DNA of 64,000 nt from Auanema rhodensis (GCA_964057225.1 OZ059896.1:19898501-19962500); one strand, 5' to 3'; shown: positions 1 through 15,200, numbered from the stretch's first letter. Program-made: numbers and translations. Notes: generated by a model from the sequence alone, not told the origin.

Positions 1-3000
1 CACTATACTACATTGAGAAACGCTTAATACAAAAATTAGTTATGATCGTTTGAAAAATGATGCATTAGTGTATGTTGAGTTTCCATGTACACTCAACATT
101 GCTTCCAAAAACATTTTGACAAAAATTTTTTCGAAAAATTTCAAAATAATTTAGCAAAAAGTAGATGTTTTTAGATTCCTTTATTCAAGGCAAAGACGAT
201 GGACAATGTTATTCAACGAAAAAATTAATTTTTCAGGGTGAAAATCGAGGATATAAGTGTGAACTTATATCAGTTGATATCTCGGTGCATTTTTAAGCTA
301 GCGCAAATCTGATAACACAGATCGACGCAGCTTAAAAATCCGAATCGAATGCACTATACTACATTGAGAAACGCTTGATACAAAAATTAGTTATGATCGT
401 TTGAAAAATGATGCATTAGTGTATGTTGAGTTTCCATGTACACTCAACATTGCTTCCAAAAACATTTTGACAAAAATTTTTTCGAAAAATTTCAAAATAA
501 TTTAGCAAAAAGTAGATGTTTTTAGATTCCTTTTTTCAAGGCAAAGACGATGGACAATGTTATTCAACGAAAAAATTATTCCTTCAGGGTGAAAATCGAG
601 GATATAAGTGTGAACTTATATCAGTTGATATCTCGGTGCATTTTTAAGCTAGCGCAAATCTGATAACACAGATCGACGCAGCTTAAAAATCCGAATCGAA
701 TGCACTATACTACATTGAGAAACGCTTGATACAAAAATTAGTTATGATCGTTTGAAAAATGATGCATTAGTGTATGTTGAGTTTCCATGTACACTCAACA
801 TTGCTTCCAAAAACATTTTGACAAAAATTTTTTCGAAAAATTTCAAAATAATTCAGCAAAAAGTAGATGTTTTTAGATTCCTTTATTCAAGGCAAAGACG
901 ATGGACAATGTTATTCAACGAAAAAATTAATTCTTCAGGGTGAAAATCGAGGATATAAGTGTGAACTTATATCAGTTGATATCTCGGTGCATTTTTAAGC
1001 TAGCGCAAATCTGATAACACAGATCGACGCAGCTTAAAAATCCGAATCGAATGCACTATACTACATTGAGAAACGCTTGATACAAAAATTAGTTATGATC
1101 GTTTGAAAAATGATGCATTAGTGTATGTTGAGTTTCCATGTACACTCAACATTGCTTCCAAAAACATTTTGACAAAAATTTTTTCGAAAAATTTCAAAAT
1201 AATTTAGCAAAAAGTAGATGTTTTTAGATTCCTTTTTTCAAGGCAAAGACGATGGACAATGTTATTCAACGAAAAAATTATTCCTTCAGGGTGAAAATCG
1301 AGGATATAAGTGTGAACTTATATCAGTTGATATCTCGGTGCATTTTTAAGCTAGAGCAAATCTGATAACACAGATCGACGCAGCTTAAAAATCCGAATCG
1401 AATGCACTATACTACATTGAGAAACGCTTGATACAAAAATTAGTTATGATCGTTTGAAAAATGATGCATTAGTGTATGTTGAGTTTCCATGTACACTCAA
1501 CATTGCTTCCAAAAACATTTTGACAAAAATTTTTTCGAAAAATTTCAAAATAATTCAGCAAAAAGTAGATGTTTTTAGATTCCTTTATTCAAGGCAAAGA
1601 CGATGGACAATGTTATTCAACGAAAAAATTAATTCTTCAGGGTGAAAATCGAGGATATAAGTGTGAACTTATATCAGTTGATATCTCGGTGCATTTTTAA
1701 GCTAGCGCAAATCTGATAACACAGATCGACGCAGCTTAAAAATCCGAATCGAATGCACTATACTACATTGAGAAACGCTTGATACAAAAATTAGTTATGA
1801 TCGTTTGAAAAATGATGCATTAGTGTATGTTGAGTTTCCATGTACACTCAACATTGCTTCCAAAAACATTTTGACAAAAATTTTTTCGAAAAATTTCAAA
1901 ATAATTCAGCAAAAAGTAGATGTTTTTAGATTCCTTTATTCAAGGCAAAGACGATGGACAATGTTATTCAACGAAAAAATTAATTCTTCAGGGTGAAAAT
2001 CGAGGATATAAGTGTGAACTTATATCAGTTGATATCTCGGTGCATTTTTAAGCTAGCGCAAATCTGATAACACAGATCGACGCAGCTTAAAAATCCGAAT
2101 CGAATGCACTATACTACATTGAGAAACGCTTGATACAAAAATTAGTTATGATCGTTTGAAAAATGATGCATTAGTGTATGTTGAGTTTCCATGTACACTC
2201 AACATTGCTTCCAAAAACATTTTGACAAAAATTTTTTCGAAAAATTTCAAAATAATTTTGCAAAAAGTAGATGTTTTTAGATTCCTTTTTTCAAGGCAAA
2301 GACGATGGACAATGTTATTCAACGAAAAAATTATTCCTTCAGGGTGAAAATCGAGGATATAAGTGTGAACTTATATCAGTTGATATCTCGGTGCATTTTT
2401 AAGCTAGAGCAAATCTGATAACACAGATCGACGCAGCTTAAAAATCCGAATCGAATGCACTATACTACATTGAGAAACGCTTGATACAAAAATTAGTTAT
2501 GATCGTTTGAAAAATGATGCATTAGTGTATGTTGAGTTTCCATGTACACTCAACATTGCTTCCAAAAACATTTTGACAAAAATTTTTTCGAAAAATTTCA
2601 AAATAATTCAGCAAAAAGTAGATGTTTTTAGATTCCTTTATTCAAGGCAAAGACGATGGACAATGTTATTCAACGAAAAAATTAATTCTTCAGGGTGAAA
2701 ATCGAGGATATAAGTGTGAACTTATATCAGTTGATATCTCGGTGCATTTTTAAGCTAGCGCAAATCTGATAACACAGATCGACGCAGCTTAAAAATCCGA
2801 ATCGAATGCACTATACTACATTGAGAAACGCTTGATACAAAAATTAGTTATGATCGTTTGAAAAATGATGCATTAGTGTATGTTGAGTTTCCATGTACAC
2901 TCAACATTGCTTCCAAAAACATTTTGACAAAAATTTTTTCGAAAAATTTCAAAATAATTTAGCAAAAAGTAGATGTTTTTAGATTCCTTTTTTCAAGGCA

Positions 3001-4563
3001 AAGACGATGGACAATGTTATTCAACGAAAAAATTATTCCTTCAGGGTGAAAATCGAGGATATAAGTGTGAACTTATATCAGTTGATATCTCGGTGCATTT
3101 TTAAGCTAGCGCAAATCTGATAACACAGATCGACGCAGCTTAAAAATCCGAATCGAATGCACTATACTACATTGAGAAACGCTTGATACAAAAATTAGTT
3201 ATGATCGTTTGAAAAATGATGCATTAGTGTATGTTGAGTTTCCATGTACACTCAACATTGCTTCCAAAAACATTTTGACAAAAATTTTTTCGAAAAATTT
3301 CAAAATAATTTAGCAAAAAGTAGATGTTTTTAGATTCCTTTATTCAAGGCAAAGACGATGGACAATGTTATTCAACGAAAAAATTAAATCTTCAGGGTGA
3401 AAATCGAGGATATAAGTGTGAACTTATATCAGTTGATATCTCGGTGCATTTTTAAGCTAGCGCAAATCTGATAACACAGATCGACGCAGCTTAAAAATCC
3501 GAATCGAATGCACTATACTACATTGAGAAACGCTTGATACAAAAATTAGTTATGATCGTTTGAAAAATGATGCATTAGTGTATGTTGAGTTTCCATGTAC
3601 ACTCAACATTGCTTCCAAAAACATTTTGACAAAAATTTTTTCGAAAAATTTCAAAATAATTTAGCAAAAAGTAGATGTTTTTAGATTCCTTTATTCAAGG
3701 CAAAGACGATGGACAATGTTATTCAACGAAAAAATTAATTCTTCAGGGTGAAAATCGAGGATATAAGTGTGAACTTATATCAGTTGATATCTCGGTGCAT
3801 TTTTAAGCTAGCGCAAATCTGATAACACAGATCGACGCAGCTTAAAAATCCGAATCGAATGCACTATACTACATTGAGAAACGCTTGATACAAAAATTAG
3901 TTATGATCGTTTGAAAAATGATGCATTAGTGTATGTTGAGTTTCCATGTACACTCAACATTGCTTCCAAAAACATTTTGACAAAAATTTTTTCGAAAAAT
4001 TTCAAAATAATTTAGCAAAAAGTAGATGTTTTTAGATTCCTTTATTCAAGGCAAAGACGATGGACAATGTTATTCAACGAAAAAATTAATTCTTCAGGGT
4101 GAAAATCGAGGATATAAGTGTGAACTTATATCAGTTGATATCTCGGTGCATTTTTAAGCTAGCGCAAATCTGATAACACAGATCGACGCAGCTTAAAAAT
4201 CCGAATCGAATGCACTATACTACATTGAGAAACGCTTGATACAAAAATTAGTTATGATCGTTCGAAAAATGATGCATTAGTGTATGTTGAGTTTCCATGT
4301 ACACTCAACATTGCTTCCAAAAACATTTTGACAAAAATTTTTTCGAAAAATTTCAAAATAATTTAGCAAAAAGTAGATGTTTTTAGATTCCTTTTTTCAA
4401 GGCAAAGACGATGGACAATGTTATTCAACGAAAAAATTATTCCTTCAGGGTGAAAATCGAGGATATAAGTGTGAACTTATATCAGTTGATATCTCGGTGC
4501 ATTTTTAAGCTAGCGCAAATCTGATAACACAGATCGACGCAGCTTAAAAATCCGAATCGAATG
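1..4563 (+). repeat. Block 1, copies 1-13: CCGAATCG family, two alternating subtypes
   Basis: Every copy but the last ends in AATCCGAATCGAATG, a variant otherwise confined to a small island near 30-32 kb. Two linked subtypes mix here: one with CCTTTATTCAAGG followed by AATTAATTCTT, the other with CCTTTTTTCAAGG followed by AATTATTCCTT. Copies at 703, 1405, 1756 and 2458 carry CAG instead of TAG at within-monomer 152-154, and the copy at 2107 carries TTG there. GCTAGAGC replaces GCTAGCGC in the copies at 1054 and 2107. Irregular alternation rather than a fixed higher-order unit. Position 343 is A here and C in almost all later copies. Confidence 0.85.
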
Positions 4564-6669
4564 CACTATACTACATTGAGAAACGCTTAATACAAAAATT
4601 AGTTATGATCGTTTGAAAAATGATGCATTAGTGTATGTTGAGTTTCCATGTACACTCAACATTGCTTCCAAAAACATTTTGACAAAAATTTTTTCGAAAA
4701 ATTTCAAAATAATTTAGCAAAAAGTAGATGTTTTTAGATTCCTTTTTTCAAGGCAAAGACGATGGACAATGTTATTCAACGAAAAAATTATTCCTTCAGG
4801 GTGAAAATCGAGGATATAAGTGTGAACTTATATCAGTTGATATCTTGGTGCATTTTTAAGCTAGCGCAAATCTGATAACAGAGATCGACGCAGCTTAAAA
4901 ATCCGCATCGAATGCACTATACTACATTGAGAAACGCTTAATACAAAAATTAGTTATGATCGTTTGAAAAATGATGCATTAGTGTATGTTGAGTTTCCAT
5001 GTACACTCAACATTGCTTCCAAAAACATTTTGACAAAAATTTTTTCGAAAAATTTCAAAATAATTTAGCAAAAAGTAGATGTTTTTAGATTCCAGTTTTC
5101 AAGGCAAAGACGATGGACAATGTTATTCAACGAAAAAATTAATTCTTCAGGGTGAAAATCGAGGATATATGTGTGAACTTATATCAGTTGATATCTCGGT
5201 GCATTTTTAAGCTAGCGCAAATCTGATAACACAGATCGACGCAGCTTAAAAATCCGCATCGAATGCACTATACTACATTGAGAAACGCTTAATACAAAAA
5301 TTAGTTATGATCGTTTGAAAAATGATGCATTAGTGTATGTTGAGTTTCCATGTACACTCAACATTGCTTCCAAAAACATTTTGACAAAAATTTTTTCGAA
5401 AAATTTCAAAATAATTTAGCAAAAAGTAGATGTTTTTAGATTCCAGTTTTCGAGGCAAAGACGATGGACAATGTTATTCAACGAAAAAATTAATTCTTCA
5501 GGGTGAAAATCGAGGATATATGTGTGAACTTATATCAGTTGATATCTCGGTGCATTTTTAAGCTAGCGCAAATCTGATAACACAGATCGACGCAGCTTAA
5601 AAATCCGCATCGAATGCACTATACTACATTGAGAAACGCTTAATACAAAAATTAGTTATGATCGTTTGAAAAATGATGCATTAGTGTATGTTGAGTTTCC
5701 ATGTACACTCAACATTGCTTCCAAAAACATTTTGACAAAAATTTTTTCGAAAAATTTCAAAATAATTTAGCAAAAAGTAGATGTTTTTAGATTCCTTTAT
5801 TCAAGGCAAAGACGATGGACAATGTTATTCAACGAAAAAATTAATTCTTCAGGGTGAAAATCGAGGATATAAGTGTGAACTTATATCAGTTGATATCTCG
5901 GTGCATTTTTAAGCTAGCGCAAATCTGATAACAGAGATCGACGCAGCTTAAAAATCCGCATCGAATGCACTATACTACATTGAGAAACGCTTAATACAAA
6001 AATTAGTTATGATCGTTTGAAAAATGATGCATTAGTGTATGTTGAGTTTCCATGTACACTCAACATTGCTTCCAAAAACATTTTGACAAAAATTTTTTCG
6101 AAAAATTTCAAAATAATTTAGCAAAAAGTAGATGTTTTTAGATTTCAGTTTTCAAGGCAAAGACGATGGACAATGTTATTCAACGAAAAAATTATTCCTT
6201 CAGGGTGAAAATCGAGGATATAAGTGGGAACTTATATCAGTTGATATCTCGGTGCATTTTTAAGCTAGCGCAAATCTGATAACAGAGATCGACGCAGCTT
6301 AAAAATCCGCATCGAATGCACTATACTACATTGAGAAACGCTTAATACAAAAATTAGTTATGATCGTTTGAAAAATGATGCATTAGTGTATGTTGAGTTT
6401 CCATGTACACTCAACATTGCTTCCAAAAACATTTTGACAAAAATTTTTTCGAAAAATTTCAAAATAATTTAGCAAAAAGTAGATGTTTTTAGATTCCTTT
6501 ATTCAAGGCAAAGACGATGGACAATGTTATTCAACGAAAAAATTAATTCTTCAGGGTGAAAATCGAGGATATAAGTGTGAACTTATATCAGTTGATATCT
6601 CGGTGCATTTTTAAGCTAGCGCAAATCTGATAACACAGATCGACGCAGCTTAAAAATCCGCATCGAATG
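4564..6669 (+). repeat. Block 2, copies 14-19: transition families
   Basis: From 4564 the 3' end changes to AATCCGCATCG. Copies at 4915 and 5266 introduce CCAGTTTTC at the first variable stretch together with ATATGTGTG in the left arm of hairpin B, a linked pair of variants seen again near 25.3, 28.8, 30.5 and 31.9 kb. ACAGAGATC replaces ACACAGATC in the copies at 4564, 5617 and 5968. The copy at 5968 has a unique hairpin-B loop GGGA. Copies of several ancestries are interleaved with no fixed period. Confidence 0.8.
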
Positions 6670-9600
6670 CACTATACTACATTGAGAAACGCTTGATACA
6701 AAAATTAGTTATGATCGTTTGAAAAATGATGCATTAGTGTATGTTGAGTTTCCATGTACACTCAACATTGCTTCCAAAAACATTTTGACAAAAATTTTTT
6801 CGAAAAATTTCAAAATAATTTAGCAAAAAGTAGATGTTTTTAGATTCCATTTTTCAAGGCAAAGACGATGGACAATGTTATTCAACGGAAAAATTATTTC
6901 TTCAGGGTGAAAATCGAGGATATAAGTGTGAACTTATATCAGTTGATATCTCGGTGCATTTTTAAGCTAGCGCAAATCTGATAACACAGATCGACGCAGC
7001 TTAAAAATGCGCATCGAATGCACTATACTACATTGAGAAACGCTTGATACAAAAATTAGTTATGATCGTTTGAAAAATGATGCATTAGTGTATGTTGAGT
7101 TTCCATGTACACTCAACATTGCTTCCAAAAACATTTTGACAAAAATTTTTTCGAAAAATTTCAAAATAATTTAGCAAAAAGTAGATGTTTTTAGATTCCA
7201 TTTTTCAAGGCAAAGACGATGGACAATGTTATTCAACGAAAAAATTAATTCTTCAGGGTGAAAATCGAGGATATAAGTGTGAACTTATATCAGTTGATAT
7301 CTCGGCGCATTTTTAAGCTAGCGCAAATCTGATAACACAGATCGACGCAGCTTAAAAATCCGCATCGAATGCACTATACTACATTGAGAAACGCTTGATA
7401 CAAAAATTAGTTATGATCGTTTGAAAAATGATGCATTAGTGTATGTTGAGTTTCCATGTACACTCAACATTGCTTCCAAAAACATTTTGACAAAAATTTT
7501 TTCGAAAAGTTTCAAAATAATTTAGCAAAAAGTAGATGTTTTTAGATTTCATTTTTCAAGGCAAAGACGATGGACAATGTTATTCAACGGAAAAATTATT
7601 TCTTCAGGGTGAAAATCGAGGATATAAGTGTGAACTTATATCAGTTGATATCTCGGTGCATTTTTAAGCTAGCGCAAATCTGATAACACAGATCGACGCA
7701 GCTTAAAAATCCGCATCGAATGCACTAAACTACATTGAGAAACGCTTAATACAAAAATTAGTTATGATCGTTTGAAAAATGATGCATTAGTGTATGTTGA
7801 GTTTCCATGTACACTCAACATTGCTTCCAAAAACATTTTGACAAAAATTTTTTCGAAAAATTTCAAAATAATTTAGCAAAAAGTAGTTGTTTTTAGATTC
7901 CATTTTTCAAGGCAAAGACGATGGACAGTGTTATTCAACGAAAAAATTAATTCTTCAGGGTGAAAATCGAGGATATAAGTGTGAACTTATATCAGTTGAT
8001 ATCTCGGTGCATTTTTAAGCTAGCGCAAATCTGATAACACAGATCGACGCAGCTTAAAAATCCGCATCGAATGCACTATACTACATTGAGAAACGCTTGA
8101 TACAAAAATTAGTTATGATCGTTTGAAAAATGATGCATTAGTGTATGTTGAGTTTCCATGTACACTCAACATTGCTTCCAAAAACATTTTGACAAAAATT
8201 TTTTCGAAAAATTTCAAAATAATTTAGCAAAAAGTAGATGTTTTTAGATTTCATTTTTCAAGGCAAAGACGATGGACAATGTTATTCAACGGAAAAATTA
8301 TTTCTTCAGGGTGAAAATCGAGGATATAAGTGTGAACTTATATCAGTTGATATCTCGGTGCATTTTTAAGCTAGCGCAAATCTGATAACACAGATCGACG
8401 CAGCTTAAAAATCCGCATCGAATGCACTAAACTACATTGAGAAACGCTTAATACAAAAATTAGTTATGATCGTTTGAAAAATGATGCATTAGTGTATGTT
8501 GAGTTTCCATGTACACTCAACATTGCTTCCAAAAACATTTTGACAAAAATTTTTTCGAAAAATTTCAAAATAATTTAGCAAAAAGTAGTTGTTTTTAGAT
8601 TCCATTTTTCAAGGCAAAGACGATGGACAGTGTTATTCAACGAAAAAATTAATTCTTCAGGGTGAAAATCGAGGATATAAGTGTGAACTTATATCAGTTG
8701 ATATCTCGGTGCATTTTTAAGCTAGCGCAAATCTGATAACACAGATCGACGCAACTTAAAAATGCGCATCGAATGCACTATACTACATTGAGAAACGCTT
8801 GATACAAAAATTAGTTATGATCGTTTGAAAAATGATGCATTAGTGTATGTTGAGTTTCCATGTACACTCAACATTGCTTCCAAAAACATTTTGACAAAAA
8901 TTTTTTCGAAAAATTTCAAAATAATTTAGCAAAAAGTAGATGTTTTTAGATTCCTTTATTCAAGGCAAAGACGATGGACAATGTTATTCAACGAAAAAAT
9001 TAATTCTTCAGGGTGAAAATCGAGGATATAAGTGTGAACTTATATCAGTTGATATCTCGGTGCATTTTTAAGCTAGCGCAAATCTGATAACACAGATCGA
9101 CGCAACTTAAAAATGCGCATCGAATGCACTATACTACATTGAGAAACGCTTGATACAAAAATTAGTTATGATCGTTTGAAAAATGATGCATTAGTGTATG
9201 TTGAGTTTCCATGTACACTCAACATTGCTTCCAAAAACATTTTGACAAAAATTTTTTCGAAAAATTTCAGAATAATTTAGCAAAAAGTAGATGTTTTTAG
9301 ATTCCTTTATTCAAGGCAAAGACGATGGACAATGTTATTCAACGAAAAAATTAATTCTTCAGGGTGAAAATCGAGGATATAAGTGTGAACTTATATCAGT
9401 TGATATCTCGGTGCATTTTTAAGCTAGCGCAAATCTGATAACACAGATCGACGCAGCTTAAAAATCCGCATCGAATGCACTATACTACATTGAGAAACGC
9501 TTGATACAAAAATTAGTTATGATCGTTTGAAAAATGATGCATTAGTGTATGTTGAGTTTCCATGTACACTCAACATTGCTTCCAAAAACATTTTGACAAA

Positions 9601-10179
9601 AATTTTTTCGAAAAATTTCAAAATAATTTAGCAAAAAGTAGATGTTTTTAGATTTCATTTTTCAAGGCAAAGACGATGGACAATGTTATTCAACGGAAAA
9701 ATTATTTCTTCAGGGTGAAAATCGAGGATATAAGTGTGAACTTATATCAGTTGATATCTCGGTGCATTTTTAAGCTAGCGCAAATCTGATAACACAGATC
9801 GACGCAGCTTAAAAATCCGCATCGAATGCACTAAACTACATTGAGAAACGCTTAATACAAAAATTAGTTATGATCGTTTGAAAAATGATGCATTAGTGTA
9901 TGTTGAGTTTCCATGTACACTCAACATTGCTTCCAAAAACATTTTGACAAAAATTTTTTCGAAAAATTTCAAAATAATTTAGCAAAAAGTAGTTGTTTTT
10001 AGATTCCATTTTTCAAGGCAAAGACGATGGACAGTGTTATTCAACGAAAAAATTAATTCTTCAGGGTGAAAATCGAGGATATAAGTGTGAGCTTATATCA
10101 GTTGATATCTCGGTGCATTTTTAAGCTAGCGCAAATCTGATAACACAGATCGACGCAACTTAAAAATGCGCATCGAATG
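6670..10179 (+). repeat. Block 3, copies 20-29: 702-bp dimer units
   Basis: A two-monomer unit recurs at 7372, 8074 and 9478. The first member has TTTCATTTTTCAAGG with ACGGAAAAATTATTTC. The second starts CACTAAACTA, has GTAGTTG in place of GTAGATG, and ACAGTG in place of ACAATG. Intervening copies at 8776 and 9127 are of the CCTTTATTC type. GCAACTT, which breaks a pair of dyad C, marks the copies at 8425, 8776 and 9829. The same dimer returns at 13690, 15094 and 16147. Confidence 0.82.
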
Positions 10180-12285
10180 CACTATACTACATTGAGAAAC
10201 GCTTAATACAAAAATTAGTTATGATCGTTTGAAAAATGATGCATTAGTGTATGTTGAGTTTCCATGTACACTCAACATTGCTTCCAAAAACATTTTGACA
10301 AAAATTTTTTCAAAAAATTTCAAAATAATTTAGCAAAAAGTAGATGTTTTTAGATTCCTTTATTCAAGGCAAAGACGATGGACAATGTTATTCAACGAAA
10401 AAATTAATTCTTCAGGGTGAAAATCGAGGATATAAGTGTGAACTTATATCAGTTGATATCTCGGTGCATTTTTAAGCTAGCGCAAATCTGATAACACAGA
10501 TCGACGCAGCTTAAAAATCCGCATCGAATGCACTATACTACATTGAGAAACGCTTGATACAAAAATTAGTTATGATCGTTTGAAAAATGATGCATTAGTG
10601 TATGTTGAGTTTCCATGTACACTCAACATTGCTTCCAAAAACATTTTGACAAAAATTTTTTCGAAAAATTTCAAAATAATTTAGCAAAAAGTAGATGTTT
10701 TTAGATTCCATTTTTCAAGGCAAAGACGATGGACAATGTTATTCAACGGAAAAATTATTTCTTCAGGGTGAAAATCGAGGATATAAGTGTGAACTTATAT
10801 CAGTTGATATCTCGGTGCATTTTTAAGCTAGCGCAAATCTGATAACACAGATCGACGCAGCTTAAAAATGCGCATCGAATGCACTATACTACATTGAGAA
10901 ACGCTTGATACAAAAATTAGTTATGATCGTTTGAAAAATGATGCATTAGTGTATGTTGAGTTTCCATGTACACTCAACATTGCTTCCAAAAACATTTTGA
11001 CAAAAATTTTTTCGAAAAATTTCAAAATAATTTAGCAAAAAGTAGATGTTTTTAGATTCCATTTTTCAAGGCAAAGACGATGGACAATGTTATTCAACGA
11101 AAAAATTAATTCTTCAGGGTGAAAATCGAGGATATAAGTGTGAACTTATATCAGTTGATATCTCGGTGCATTTTTAAGCTAGCGCAAATCTGATAACACA
11201 GATCGACGCAACTTAAAAATGCGCATCGAATGCACTATACTACATTGAGAAACGCTTAATACAAAAATTAGTTATGATCGTTTGAAAAATGATGCATTAG
11301 TGTATGTTGAGTTTCCATGTACACTCAACATTGCTTCCAAAAACATTTTGACAAAAATTTTTTCAAAAAATTTCAAAATAATTTAGCAAAAAGTAGATGT
11401 TTTTAGATTCCTTTATTCAAGGCAAAGACGATGGACAATGTTATTCAACGAAAAAATTAATTCTTCAGGGTGAAAATCGAGGATATAAGTGTGAACTTAT
11501 ATCAGTTGATATCTCGGTGCATTTTTAAGCTAGCGCAAATCTGATAACACAGATCGACGCAGCTTAAAAATCCGCATCGAATGCACTATACTACATTGAG
11601 AAACGCTTGATACAAAAATTAGTTATGATCGTTTGAAAAATGATGCATTAGTGTATGTTGAGTTTCCATGTACACTCAACATTGCTTCCAAAAACATTTT
11701 GACAAAAATTTTTTCGAAAAATTTCAAAATAATTTAGCAAAAAGTAGATGTTTTTAGATTCCATTTTTCAAGGCAAAGACGATGGACAATGTTATTCAAC
11801 GGAAAAATTATTTCTTCAGGGTGAAAATCGAGGATATAAGTGTGAACTTATATCAGTTGATATCTCGGTGCATTTTTAAGCTAGCGCAAATCTGATAACA
11901 CAGATCGACGCAGCTTAAAAATGCGCATCGAATGCACTATACTACATTGAGAAACGCTTGATACAAAAATTAGTTATGATCGTTTGAAAAATGATGCATT
12001 AGTGTATGTTGAGTTTCCATGTACACTCAACATTGCTTCCAAAAACATTTTGACAAAAATTTTTTCGAAAAATTTCAAAATAATTTAGCAAAAAGTAGAT
12101 GTTTTTAGATTCCATTTTTCAAGGCAAAGACGATGGACAATGTTATTCAACGAAAAAATTAATTCTTCAGGGTGAAAATCGAGGATATAAGTGTGAACTT
12201 ATATCAGTTGATATCTCGGTGCATTTTTAAGCTAGCGCAAATCTGATAACACAGATCGACGCAGCTTAAAAATGCGCATCGAATG
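10180..12285 (+). repeat. Block 4, copies 30-35: two copies of a 1053-bp trimer HOR
   Basis: Copies at 10180, 10531 and 10882 are repeated in the same order at 11233, 11584 and 11935. The first member in each carries the otherwise unseen G133A (TTTTTTCAAAAAATTTC), the second has ACGGAAAAATTATTTC and ends AATGCGCATC, and the third has AATTAATTC. By eye the two trimers differ mainly at GCAACTT versus GCAGCTT in the third member. A rare private change present in both units points to a recent 1053-bp duplication. Confidence 0.82.
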
Positions 12286-15200
12286 CACTATACTACATTG
12301 AGAAACGCTTGATACAAAAATTAGTTATGATCGTTTGAAAAATGATGCATTAGTGTATGTTGAGTTTCCATGTACACTCAACATTGCTTCCAAAAACATT
12401 TTGACAAAAATTTTTTCGAAAAATTTCAAAATAATTTAGCAAAAAGTAGATGTTTTTAGATTCCATTTTTCAAGGCAAAGACGATGGACAATGTTATTCA
12501 ACGAAAAAATTAATTCTTCAGGGTGAAAATCGAGGATATAAGTGTGAACTTATATCAGTTGATATCTCGGTGCATTTTTAAGCTAGCGCAAATCTGATAA
12601 CACAGATCGACGCAGCTTAAAAATCCGCATCGAATGCACTATACTACATTGAGAAACGCTTGATACAAAAATTAGTTATGATCGTTTGAAAAATGATGCA
12701 TTAGTGTATGTTGAGTTTCCATGTACACTCAACATTGCTTCCAAAAACATTTTGACAAAAATTTTTTCGAAAAATTTCAAAATAATTTAGCAAAAAGTAG
12801 ATGTTTTTAGATTCCATTTTTCAAGGCAAAGACGATGGACAATGTTATTCAACGGAAAAATTATTTCTTCAGGGTGAAAATCGAGGATATAAGTGTGAAC
12901 TTATATCAGTTGATATCTCGGTGCATTTTTAAGCTAGCGCAAATCTGATAACACAGATCGACGCAGCTTAAAAATGCGCATCGAATGCACTATACTACAT
13001 TGAGAAACGCTTGATACAAAAATTAGTTATGATCGTTTGAAAAATGATGCATTAGTGTATGTTGAGTTTCCATGTACACTCAACATTGCTTCCAAAAACA
13101 TTTTGACAAAAATTTTTTCGAAAAATTTCAAAATAATTTAGCAAAAAGTAGATGTTTTTAGATTCCATTTTTCAAGGCAAAGACGATGGACAATGTTATT
13201 CAACGAAAAAATTGATTCTTCAGGGTGAAAATCGAGGATATAAGTGTGAACTTATATCAGTTGATATCTCGGTGCATTTTTAAGCTAGCGCAAATCTGAT
13301 AACACAGATCGACGCAGCTTAAAAATGCGCATCGAATGCACTATACTACATTGAGAAACGCTTGATACAAAAATTAGTTATGATCGTTTGAAAAATGATG
13401 CATTAGTGTATGTTGAGTTTCCATGTACACTCAACATTGCTTCCAAAAACATTTTGACAAAAATTTTTTCGAAAAATTTCAAAATAATTTAGCAAAAAGT
13501 AGATGTTTTTAGATTCCATTTTTCAAGGCAAAGACGATGGACAATGTTATTCAACGAAAAAATTAATTCTTCAGGGTGAAAATCGAGGATATAAGTGTGA
13601 ACTTATATCAGTTGATATCTCGGTGCATTTTTAAGCTAGCGCAAATCTGATACCACAGATCGACGCAGCTTAAAAATCCGCATCGAATGCACTATACTAC
13701 ATTGAGAAACGCTTGATACAAAAATTAGTTATGATCGTTTGAAAAATGATGCATTAGTGTATGTTGAGTTTCCATGTACACTCAACATTGCTTCCAAAAA
13801 CATTTTGACAAAAATTTTTTCGAAAAATTTCAAAATAATTTAGCAAAAAGTAGATGTTTTTAGATTTCATTTTTCAAGGCAAAGACGATGGACAATGTTA
13901 TTCAACGGAAAAATTATTTCTTCAGGGTGAAAATCGAGGATATAAGTGTGAACATATATCAGTTGATATCTCGGTGCATTTTTAAGCTAGCGCAAATCTG
14001 ATAACACAGATCGACGCAGCTTAAAAATCCGCATCGAATGCACTAAACTACATTAAGAAACGCTTAATACAAAAATTAGTTATGATCGTTTGAAAAATGA
14101 TGCATTAGTGTATGTTGAGTTTCCATGTACACTCAACATTGCTTCCAAAAACATTTTGACAAAAATTTTTTCGAAAAATTTCAAAATAATTTAGCAAAAA
14201 GTAGATGTTTTTAGATTCCATTTTTCAAGGCAAAGACGATGGACAGTGTTATTCAACGAAAAAATTAATTCTTCAGGGTGAAAATCGAGGATATAAGTGT
14301 GAACTTATATCAGTTGATATCTCGGTGCATTTTTAAGCTAGCGCAAATCTTATAACACAGATCGACGCAGCTTAAAAATGCGCATCAAATGCACTATACT
14401 ACATTGAGAAACGCTTAATACAAAAATTAGTTATGATCGTTTGAAAAATGATGCATTAGTGTATGTTGAGTTTCCATGTACACTCAACATTGCTTCCAAG
14501 AACATTTTGACAAAAATTTTTTCGAAAAATTTCAAAATAATTTAGCAAAAAGTAGATGTTTTTAGATTCCTTTATTCAAGGCAAAGACGATGGACAATGT
14601 TATTCAACGAAAAAATTAATTCTTCAGGGTGAAAATCGAGGATATAAGTGTGAACTTATATCAGTTGATATCTCGGTGCATTTTTAAGCTAGCGCAAATC
14701 TGATAACACAGATCGACGCAGCTTAAAAATCCGCATCGAATGCACTATACTACATTGAGAAACGCTTAATACAAAAATTAGTTATGATCGTTTGAAAAAT
14801 GATGCATTAGTGTATGTTGAGTTTCCATGTACACTCAACATTGCTTCCAAAAACATTTTGACAAAAATTTTTTCGAAAAATTTCAAAATAATTTAGCAAA
14901 AAGTAGATGTTTTTAGATTCCATTTTTTAAGGCAAAGACGAAGGACAATGTTATTCAACGAAAAAATTAATTCTTCAGGGTGAAAATCGAGGATATAAGT
15001 GTGAACTTATATCAGTTGATATCTCGGTGCATTTTTAAGCTAGCGCAAATCTGATAACACAGATCGACGCAGCTTAAAAATCCGCATCGAATGCACTATA
15101 CTACATTGAGAAACGCTTGATACAAAAATTAGTTATGATCGTTTGAAAAATGATGCATTAGTGTATGTTGAGTTTCCATGTACACTCAACATTGCTTCCA

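Noticed and set aside
752-943. 63-codon open frames in 15 monomers (e.g. 752-943, 39362-39553, 51998-52189)
   Set aside because: They begin at TTG, have no ATG near the start, exist only where a TAG happens to be CAG or TTG, and are stopped in about 167 sister copies. The product has no recognisable domain and the frame lies wholly inside a satellite unit.
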